The position numbers and the translations under genes were made by a program. Shown here piece after piece: positions 55,261 to 64,000 of a DNA stretch of 64,000 bases. Source of the DNA: Branchiostoma belcheri (lineage: Eukaryota; Chordata; Leptocardii; Amphioxiformes; Branchiostomatidae); NCBI RefSeq assembly GCF_001625305.1, contig NW_017804054.1, positions 2,010,253-2,074,252 of the forward strand, given 5' to 3'. The notes below the pieces were generated by a model. That model did no database searches. It had not been told where the DNA came from and saw nothing but the letters and a program-made list of their open reading frames with translations. Positions within the stretch are counted from its first letter, which is position 1; every line of letters begins with the position of its first letter.

Positions 55261-55303
55261 GTTTATTGCAAATTCGTGCCCGGGGGCTAATTGCAAATTA
55301 CAA
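55261..55303 (-). repeat. Retroposon-like 3'-end module, copy A
   Basis: Plus strand TTATTGCAAATTCGTGCCCG followed by GGGGCTAATTGCAAATTACA. A close copy lies about 1 kb downstream at 56.3 kb. Read on the minus strand it ends in GCAATAAA, like the polyadenylated end of a retroposon. Confidence 0.5.
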
Positions 55304-56089
55304 ACATAAAAAACAATGAAACATATAAAATAACTAAAATCTACATGATAAAAGGTAGTTGTCTAAAGCTATAGCTATGTCTGAAACTATGTCTAAGGGG
55401 TTTGACAACTTCATGGGCATTCACGGTACTTTTAGGGTGGAGCAAAGACCCCAACTCACTCAAACTTACCTAGAGTGGCCCAGCGTGATTGCGGAAGACG
55501 CAAGCCACATTCATTGTGCCATTTCTAGCGCCTAAAAATTAATTGTTAGTACTTAATTAATCTTTAGACACTAGTGTACTGGATTATTCTCCATGTGGCC
55601 TATTTGTTTGTCTATTGACTCAGCTGACACAGTTGCTATGTATTGACCGAATATGGAATCTCGATAAAGAAATGGATTTCAAACATTTTTTTTGTCTCTG
55701 AATTAACATGACCAGTAAGACAGAGTTGAAACTAACAGAAGTTGTAAAGTTGACCCAAAATAGTCATTGAACGTTCGATTGAATATCCTTCGTCTATTAG
55801 TAAATCGCTTTTTTCTACGTTTATCCGTCCCGACTTCTATTTTGTTGGCTTTTTTCTGGAGAAAGAAAGAAAAGTTTACAAAATAGATCGTGGCTAAGAG
55901 ACATAAGGCGACTACGTCATCGTCGTATTTTTGACAAAATCCTGATTACGTATCTGCTTAAGTTAGCTCTGCGTAACTTTGTACAATGTACCTATAAGTT
56001 CATATTGATCGCTCCAACACTGGACATGCAATCAAGGACACACAAGCGGACTGTTTTTGTATTAGTCCGCGAGCAAGATTATCCAAAGT

Positions 56090-56139
56090 CACACACACAC
56101 ACGCACACAAACACACACACACACGCGCACACACGCACA

Positions 56140-56176
<37 letters not shown>
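56090..56176. repeat. Compound (CA)n microsatellite
   Basis: CA run with scattered CG and AA interruptions, between Dmbx and the TMEM175-like gene. Confidence 0.95.
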
Positions 56177-56179
<3 letters not shown>

Positions 56180-56301
56180 CGCCCTTGAAAACATAACCTT
56201 CTTGGCGAATGGTAGGAAATGCGCCGACACACAATCGAGTTATAACATTGACCTACATACGGACCCACACCATACGGACCACATACCCTTCTTGACGAAG
56301 A

Positions 56302-56356
56302 CAATAATAATAATCGTTTTATTGCAAATTCATACCCGAGTGCTAATTGCAAATAC
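56302..56356 (-). repeat. Retroposon-like 3'-end module, copy B, with (ATT)n tail
   Basis: Plus strand AATAATAATAATCG, then TTTTATTGCAAATTCATACC and CGAGTGCTAATTGCAAATAC. On the minus strand this reads as a module ending GCAATAAAA followed by ATT repeats, matching the organisation expected of a LINE or SINE 3' end. Confidence 0.55.
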
Positions 56357-57348
56357 GGAAAAAACATTTCGTATTTGATATAAAGTGGATCAACAGCGCC
56401 AACTAGCATTTCAAAAGATTATTACAGCAGGGTCCTGCAAATATAACACCCTAACCCAATGTGATTACTAGTACCTTCGACGCCTTTAAGTACCGTGTAC
56501 TGTTACCTCAAGCGATACAGATGGTTGGCGTTAAACTGAACTTACTGTGACAGATAGTCACTACTATGGATTCAAAACAACGCGACAATCCTTTTAAGTC
56601 ATACTTCTGACGTCATACGACCCTAACCGGTTGGTACCAGCCACACCATGTGTGCACAGTGTCACCATGTACAAACTGAACGTCAATGATAAACCGCACA
56701 TGCATGTATAGTGGGACTAAAACAAGTAGATTTCTCAGCATATACGTTGTAAATTTGACGTGCTAAACTTGCTGAACACAAGGGATAAGTCAACGAATTG
56801 ATAGATAACGTTAGGTTCTGTATCTATCATCAATACACTTTATCTGTTCACAACAAATGATTGACATGTAGGCAAATGACAGATGTCAGAATGCCCGCGG
56901 TTTACCTCGTGATTAAAGACAAGTGTTGTCATCAAATTGGTGGATTACATCCGATTGATTTGTCCCTTTAGATGACTGTAGACTACAATGTACTAGAAGA
57001 ACAGATTTTTTTTTATTTTACGAAAACATGGTTATATAAGACATATGATATTTTATGCATTTATTTGGGATTCTTATTTCATTATCATTTTATACAAACT
57101 GTCTAAACGTTTGCTCCACACTTTAGAATACAGTCAACCAATTGGAAGCGAAAACGTTTGCCTTTAAGCCTTAAGCAAATGACAGCTAAAGTTTTCGGAG
57201 TAAATATACACAGAATCGCCCATGGTGATTGTTAGACTTGATTTAGCCCTCTGTCTAATGTCACAAGCGTTCGTATCGGATCGTCTGACTGGGTTTAAAA
57301 CTGGCCGTTGTATCTGCTTGAAGATCTCCACAGCCGAGGGCTAGAGGA

Positions 57349-57359
57349 TATATATAAAG
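57349..57359 (+). promoter_or_regulatory. TATA box of the TMEM175-like gene
   Basis: TATATATAAAG begins 46 bases before the ATG at 57395. A start about 30 bases downstream would leave a 5' UTR of only about 15 bases. The downstream exon with a clear protein match supports the orientation. An upstream noncoding exon cannot be excluded. Confidence 0.45.
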
Positions 57360-57394
57360 ACAGCGCGGTCCACAAGTGACCTGAGGTCAGAAAA

Positions 57395-60300
57395 ATGGCG
57401 AGAGAAGACCACATCAACCCTTCGGAGAGGTCCCTAGCTTACAGCGACGCCATTTTCGCCATAGTCGCCACCATCATGGTAAGATGATTATTAGTCTAAA
57501 TATCATCGTTGTTAGATTCGCGTCCACTTGTTTCACTGTAGACTTCAGTTCCTAGAATAAAATCTAGACTGAAAGCACATCTCCGTTAACTGTTCCACTG
57601 TGGGGCTGGTGTACTAGTAGCCTCCGTAGCAGGCTTATAGAACTGGGGGTTGGGTGGTCTTCGGCTGTTTTCTGATTAGCCCAGTTAAAAAAAAACGGGA
57701 GTAATTCAACCAGGCTAGCTATGTTGTCTATATGCAATCAGAAAATAGCACATAAAAGCTCACAAAGACCCTGAAGACCCCCAAAACCCCCAGTTTTTGG
57801 CAGGCTGTGGAGGCTACTGGTGTACAATGTTATGGTATTTTATTGATTTTAGTGGGTGGCTACAACGGTCGTCTTTTGAGAGGCGTACACTGCGGTAGCA
57901 TTACGGATACATGTCCGGGTAGGAAAGTCTCTGTCGACAGAGATCACGAACGGAGTGTAAGGAATGTGTTGTTATGGTCACACATTTATAAGTAAGAAGT
58001 ATAAAACCATCCATTGATCTGAAGTGACACGAACCTAATTTCTGGTTTTCTTTTGAGCCAATATCCGAAATGCACAGAAACATTTGCATACTCTGGTCAG
58101 GATTTTCCCGGTAGAATCACTGATTGTACATGCAGATAGTCTAATCACTTACATACACATTTCTGTAAATGTTTATAGGCCGGCATTTGTATATATGTCC
58201 ACGTATATATAATTATAAGTACTGCTAGTTTAATACCCTGTAGCCTTAATACGAAAGCCTGAACGGAGTCTTGACATATATATGAATATGATACATATAC
58301 GATATCCTTGGTGTCACCTTTAAAGATTTCTAATTCAACGGGAATCAACATCGTTTAATGTACGACTCTTAGATTGCCGATATTGTTCCCTATATAGTCC
58401 ATGTAATTGGTGTAGTCTACATTTATCTGCCTAGCACAAGGTACACACCACACCCACTCACTTATGACCCTATTGTCTATGACCTTATTGGTCCAAGGCC
58501 TTTTCTCTGATTTGAAATTCCACGAGCATCAAAAATTACTGAATTATTATTCTATAAAAAGCGACAGTAAAAGGTTTGTAACATGACTGTTTTGTAAATC
58601 ATTCATAGTTGCTTGAGGCTTTTAATAGACAACTAATGTTTTGACCTAAAGCAATGACTTATTTTGACCATGCCCTTTAGTTTTAACTTAAATTCCAAAC
58701 AAAAATACAGAACGCAGACCTTGACTGACTTATAGAAAGTGACAGTAAAAGGTTCATAACATGACTGTTTTGTAAATCATTCATAACTGCGTGCGGATAG
58801 TCGATAAGTAGGTCATTTGCCTGCGTGTGTTAGGACCGTTACGTCCTGGGTTTAACATGGCAGATCAGTAGGTGATCCCTGAGGGATATAGTCACAAGGC
58901 CACAGCAAGTAAAGTTTATGGATGACATCAGCGCGAGCATTGATTTTCGCCTGATTTTGGGACAAAAATTGTAGCCCTTTGACAGTGGCCAACTTGCCGA
59001 AAATGAGCAAAGATGTCTGTTGCCATGCTGGAAGGTGGATATGTATGGATAAATATGAAGAGTTAAAACAAAACAAGGCTCTGATTTATTGTTTTGTCTT
59101 TGACTTTGATGCAGTGATGCATTTCATTCTTTTTATATATGTTCTCACTAGCTGAATCAAAACCATTTATACAATGATTAAAAACCTTTTCTTTTTCAAA
59201 GTTGTTTCAGATCAGTGATAAATGGATGTTGTAATAGTTGGCAGTAAACTAAAGCACAATGTAGTTATCATTTCTAGTTTAACAAGGTTTAGAATGTCAA
59301 ATTTGACAATGTAGGAATCTTGTTTTTTTGGGCCCGCCTTGTTTTCGTTTCGCCCTTTCGCATCAGATTTGAAGGAGGATGTCATCCATAAAATTTACTT
59401 GCTGTGGCTTTATGACTGAAAATGACAACATCTCACTGTGTTTCACATGCCGTTCCAGATCCTACCACTGTCCGGTCAGGCTGTACAAGGGGTTGCTGGA
59501 AGTAAGGTAGTGTAAAACTACAATTAGACCTTTATTAGGAAAAGAAAATCAAAGCTTTCATACCTGAAGCCGTGGCATGTTTTGAGATTTGTTACATTTC
59601 TTGTTTATTTATAATTTACTCATTGCTATTTGTTTCTTGTTCATTCTGCCTAATACATTTTTCTATCGGCTCTCATCGGGAAACAAACATGCATATACTA
59701 TTAGCAAAAGACGTGAAGCAAGTCAGGAAATAACCTTTCTGGGACATTTCTAGGACCATTGTCCTAAGTTCCTGTCAGTGTCCCCAACGCATGACATGTG
59801 AAAATAACTATGGAAACACAAGCAAGCACACAAACAAACACATCAGAAACAAAACATCCGTACACAGACGTATAAAAGAGAAGGTGATCTTCTTTGACCT
59901 TAATACGTTGTTTCATAATCACCACGATGTATTTATGACCATCCATGAAATTTAAAGTGCGTATACGTAGATTTGATTAAGGCTGAATATGAATAATTTA
60001 TTCCAAAGTTAAGCATATTTGAATTGAAAATTGGATTTTCTCAGAACACTGTCCCAGACTGTTGAAAGGATTATGATAGTATCAATAAGCAGTGGTTACG
60101 CCGGAGACAGTGTGTCGACTACTTTCGGCAAAATTTGCTGATGGCTTAAAAGTCGATGAATTCCTAACAGACGTCAAGAAAGATGCCTGAAAAAGATAAG
60201 ACTCTCTCCACCCTCCCGAGAGTTATGTCAAATCTATAAACAAATCTGTAACAATAAGCAAGTGAATGTTGAAAGGGGCCAAAAAGAGAGGCAGCGTTAC

Positions 60301-63300
60301 GAAATAATCGCAGTACCACACCATTTTCGTTTTGTTACAAGGGTCAGGGAGAAAAGATACGTAGACGTTGTTTATTTTACAGGACTTACTGGCAGGTTTG
60401 CTTCAGATCTGGTTCAAACTGTTGATCTACGCGCTGGCGTTTGTCCTGGTGAGCTCTACCTGGGACACTCACACCAGGTCAGGCAGTTTGCTCGGACTAG
60501 CATGTCCGCAGAACGTACTGCACCGCGCGAAACCCATAATGTATTGTGCATAGCACTTCGATCGGCAGAACGTATCACATAATGTCATATTCGCGAATAC
60601 ATGTACGAGTATAAGGTAAATATCCCGTCTTTAGTTTCCAAATGTTATGTAGGAAAAAATATAATCTGTAACAGGCAAAGTTCTGATGCAACATTGTCCA
60701 AACATCTAACGAAAACAGTTTAAAATCAGGGTTTCGCGCAGACGCAGTACGTTCTGCTGACGTGCTCTCGGAACTAAAGTGAGACGTTACGATACATCCC
60801 TCCCCCTCTTCCAGGTTTACAATTTGTAAAAATATTTTTGTCTTGGTCTTTATTGTTGCACTAAAACGTACATAATAATATAAACTGTGCTTTTAAGCAT
60901 CCATCGACGTAAGTGTACTTTAAGTAATATGCCTATGTTTAAAAGCGTGTGTATCTATTATCTACCCTAGGGTATTTCGGCACATTGAGAAAGTCAACGA
61001 AACGATCGTGCTTCTAAACCTGGTATGTATAAAGTTAGGCCGCACCGACTTAATTGTATGGATGACATGCTCTGAAGACCCCCAAACTAGTGAGCGAATG
61101 AAAAAAAAAATTCCGGCCAAAAATAAAAATGCTACTAAACCACAGGAATACAAAGCTGTATACGACACGCCGGTACATGCTGGCTTTTTGCGGAATTTAT
61201 GAATCGGCACTGTACGTATGTACTGAGTTATTGAGTCGTACTCGTGGAGCTTGGGTAGCCTGGGCGGCCGGCTCCATATAGTCGCTAACTACCATGACTA
61301 CCCAAGCCTAGAGCCAGGCCAGACGTGATCTTTTTTTTTTTGAGAACAGACGAAAATCAATGCGCGCGCGGATGCCATCTATAAAATTAAGGCGGTGTGG
61401 CAGTGTGCATTTTGTTTGGCTTAATTACAGGTATTGACTACTGGCATGCCCCTTTTAATTTCTTATGGAGACAGGGGGTTGTCATACGAATGTTGCAATG
61501 TGTAATGAATCAAAGTTCTGTTTTGCATTAACAAACGTTTACCACACACTTCATCTAATTTCCAAACACGGCAGTAGCAGCGACACCTAGCTGCAGTACC
61601 CGGTCAGTGTAGCCCTGAGAAAGGTGACAGACTCGGGAACATTTGGTAGTGAATAAAGAACGTTAACTTGATTTTGTCTGTACCCTATTCTACAGGGAGT
61701 TTTAATGGTTGTGACGTTCCTACCATTTGCCGTGAGTACCGACTATCATTCGATTTCTTATCCCTATTCGTATGAACATCTTGAAGTTTACGTGAGTAAA
61801 ATAACAAGTGTATGATAATGACAGATATGACCTAAGCATATAACAGTCTATATCCTTTGCATGCTTCGTTTACAAATGCAAATTTTACAGTTTTGCCGTA
61901 CGTAACATAACTGTGGTGACGTTAAATTTGCCTTAAATTTCGTTATCTATAGTTTCTGATGATCGCCGAGTATCCAAGAGAGCCAGCCGCCATCTCTATA
62001 TTCTGTGGTTGTATTGCTGTCGTCGGAGTTTTCATGGTATGTTTTCTACAAATATGTTTTAATAAAGCAAAATTTCCTTCAACACCTTTCTGATCTCTAC
62101 TGGCAGAGAAATTTCCAAAGAGTAAGTAACTTTTTGCCCAATCCTCGAAAAATAAATGTGAATAAAATAAAGAGTAAGTAATTTCTTTAAAGTCAAATCT
62201 TGCAGCAGTTTTAATCAGATATAGGTAGTGTATTTTGTCTATTATCTATTATTCAGCTCTTTGTACTTCTTTTTGTACAGGCTACTATTGTCTGGCAGGT
62301 GTACGGCAGAAGCAACCTTCTCGACGAAGAAGAAACTGAATCAGGTCATCTGGTATGTCCGATGGTGTTAAAATAGTAAAAATAGAATATTTCCCGGTTA
62401 ACTGGCATTTAGTGTAACGTTATGTAGTGTACTTGTAACCACTCAGATGTAGGATTTCATTTGTTGATTAACATGTCTTCTGTTTTCAGACTTCCAAACG
62501 ACGCCGGCTTTTGTTGATGGTGATGATCAAACCTATCATAGCCGTCATAGCAGCTCTGGCCAGTATAGGGTCCATTGAAACCGTAAGCACAATATTTGAA
62601 ACAAAATAAACAGATACAAAGTAATGACGTTCACCTAGTACTATTAACGTACGAAGCATCTATGTATCATATTTTATATAATATATATTATCTATTATAT
62701 TTATAAAGTCTATTCAGCTTCGAGATTTGAGCGAAATCAATTAACCATTTCAACTAGTATGTGAGTACGAGACATGTATATATATACTAGTATTTCTGTG
62801 TACATGTATTTCCCATCTATAGGCATGGGCCTTTCTAGTTCTGCTGATGCTAGAGCCAGGTCTCCGTCAGATTGGGGAAGCCATCTACCACTGTGTCAGA
62901 GGTTGGGATCTTTCCTCGCCATGGTTTGATGCATATAGATGTTAAAGAAGTCTTTGTTAAACATTCAAATAAATCGTTAACAACAATTCAGTTGTGTTTG
63001 CTAGTAATAATTTTTTTGCTGTAAATATAAATATGCATGACTTGTTACTAACGATGGGAATGGTCTAATATCATGTCATTCATATTTTTCCTCCAAGGAA
63101 AGAAGAGCCATGGTCTGAAGGTAATGAACCCGTATCGTCTGGTGTCCGAAACAGCAGAAACGTCCAGACTGTCTTGTAAGTAATTAAATGTAACTAGTTA
63201 GTTTGTAAAGATATTTTGTGACAATTTTTCAAATACATATAGAACGAATAAAAAATGAGTATTGCTTTTCTTTTGATTCGCTATGATATGTTCTCTGCAA

Positions 63301-63986
63301 TATGGTAACTTAGGAACTTCGACTGGACGAACGCAAATAATAGTTTTGACCATATTTGTTTTTCAGGTTTCTGTGACGGCGTGTATTCCATAGTTGCCAC
63401 CCTCATCATTCTGGATATATGGTGCGAACAGAAAAGAAGTGTCAATCATCAACTTTTCATTTTTACGTCACAGCTTTTGAAACTTTGTTCTTATTGTGGA
63501 ATGTTTGTTTATATTCCTGTGTGTGCAGCGTGAACAATGTTCCGACCGCTGCGCATGTGCAGTTGCACGGAAGTGTGGTAAAGGCTCTTTCCCGTGATGC
63601 ACCAGTGTTCCTGTCGTATGTCGGAACCTTCGTGACTGTATGTGAGTATTATGGGATACACTGTGCAAACTATCGTCCCACTAGTTGCTGTTGTTGTGAC
63701 TTTGCATCTTTCAAAATGCTTTTTGGATTCATTAATCGTTTCTCCTCAAAATACAGGTCTTTTATGGTACCTACATCATACGATGTTCCGTGTAAGTACA
63801 TTTTTTTTAATTCGTATTGCGCAGTGTCACGTTAACGTATCAGTATCAACAGTTCCACAGTCCATGTCATTATTACGCGTGGAATGTATTTTCACGAAGT
63901 TGGTGTTGATATCGATTTTACCGCCATTCTAACTCTCACAGCATATCCGTGCCCAGAACTCCATAGTCCTGACCTGTAATAAGATG
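57395..63986 (+). CDS. TMEM175: TMEM175-like (DUF1211) K+/H+ channel, 5' part; 3' end beyond the window
   Basis: Exons: 57395-57478, 59459-59506, 60383-60477, 60971-61022, 61696-61731, 61953-62036, 62281-62352, 62490-62582, 62823-62901, 63098-63175, 63367-63421, 63529-63641, 63757-63791, 63942-63986. All use GT-AG sites and phases join, giving 323 residues so far. TMEM175 proteins are endolysosomal cation channels made of two six-helix repeats. Repeat I starts at RSLAYSDAIFAIVAT (12-26); WDTHTR and VNETIVLLNL match the human TM2-TM3 region. Repeat II starts at RLSCFCDGVYSIVAT (238-252), then LLWYLHH. The constriction isoleucines (human I46/I271) correspond to I23 and I249, and the filter-region threonines to T26 and T252. 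Hydrophobic helices are clear in exons 3, 5, 6, 8 and 9. The N-terminus is about 23 residues shorter than human before the signature motif. The first ATG (57395) follows a TATA box. Remaining repeat II helices lie past the edge. Family assignment is firm; transport properties are inferred. Confidence 0.9.
57614..57820. mobile_element. TIR element in TMEM175-like intron 1
   Basis: Ends are long inverted repeats: left AGTAGCCTCCGTAGCAGGC and further CTGGGGGTT and GTCTTC; right the complement, with GGCAGGCTGTGGAGGCTACT. About 50 bases per side are recognisably inverted. The nine bases CTGGTGTAC occur at 57606-57614 and 57817-57825 and may be a target duplication, which would fit a Mutator-like element; a 4-bp TGTA reading is also possible. 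Confidence 0.65.
58561..58790. repeat. Direct repeat pair of about 52 bp in TMEM175-like intron 1
   Basis: GACAGTAAAAGG, then CATGACTGTTTTGTAAATCA and TTCATA, occur at 58563-58612 and again at 58741-58790, a spacing of 178 bases. Similarity fades outside this segment. Confidence 0.75.
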
Positions 63987-64000
63987 GTGAGACGTTTTGT

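Larger units (their letters stand above)
53059..57348. other. Dmbx 3' flank and intergenic region
   Basis: Contains the Dmbx 3' UTR, whose end is not known. Canonical AATAAA signals on the plus strand occur at 54773, 55052 and 55244. The last is adjacent to a retroposon-like module and may belong to it. A CA microsatellite and a second module follow. No other coding exon recognised. Confidence 0.6.
57479..59458 (+). other. TMEM175-like intron 1 (2.0 kb)
   Basis: Phase-0 GT-AG intron inside the first transmembrane segment. It contains the TIR element at 57614-57820 and the direct repeat pair at 58561-58790. The rest is AT-rich and unremarkable. Confidence 0.8.

Noticed and set aside
60448..60455. 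Internal donor-like CTG|GTGAGC inside TMEM175-like exon 3
   Set aside because: Using it would lose SSTWDTHTR, which matches the conserved TM2 end of the family and gives the phase needed to join exon 4.

Overview
The window looks like animal nuclear DNA from an invertebrate chordate, most probably a lancelet (Branchiostoma). The evidence is a full-length Dmbx homeobox gene with the chordate-type N-terminus and OAR tail, GT-AG introns of roughly 0.1-5 kb, AT-rich DNA with GC-richer patches, and many short TIR elements, SINEs and LINE fragments. Genus is an inference from overall character; a hemichordate or other invertebrate deuterostome is not excluded.

Layout. Positions 1-46 kb hold no gene I can support. 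They contain a hAT-like TIR element (8.4 kb), GC-richer unique patches (about 4.4-6.6, 11.9-13.2 and 21 kb), a perfect 5 x 16-bp tandem (28.05 kb), three copies of a TTAA-flanked MITE family (31.2, 33.3 and 39.5 kb), a head-to-tail pair of small TIR elements (34.1-34.35 kb), two tRNA-derived SINEs (35.2 and 41.0 kb), two 5'-truncated LINE 3' ends (36.1 and 41.6 kb) and a 64-nt-arm hairpin (40.5 kb).

From 46,322 to 53,058 (+) lies Dmbx: five coding exons, 371 residues, a paired-like K50 homeodomain split by an intron between homeodomain positions 46 and 47, an acidic linker and an OAR motif. A fourth, left-truncated copy of the TTAA MITE sits in intron 1, ending 54 nt before exon 2.

From 57,395 (+) to the window edge lies a TMEM175-family (DUF1211) cation-channel gene. 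Fourteen coding exons (323 residues) are visible, covering repeat I and the start of repeat II; the 3' part is outside the window. A TATA box lies just upstream. Both family signature motifs are altered (YSD and FCD in place of FSD).

The two genes are co-oriented about 4.3 kb apart. Nothing suggests a shared function: one is a developmental transcription factor, the other an endolysosomal-type ion channel. The long gene-free flank upstream of Dmbx would suit a developmental regulatory landscape, but that is inference. I found no new protein system. The most interesting unexplained material is the set of repeat families, above all the TTAA MITEs.
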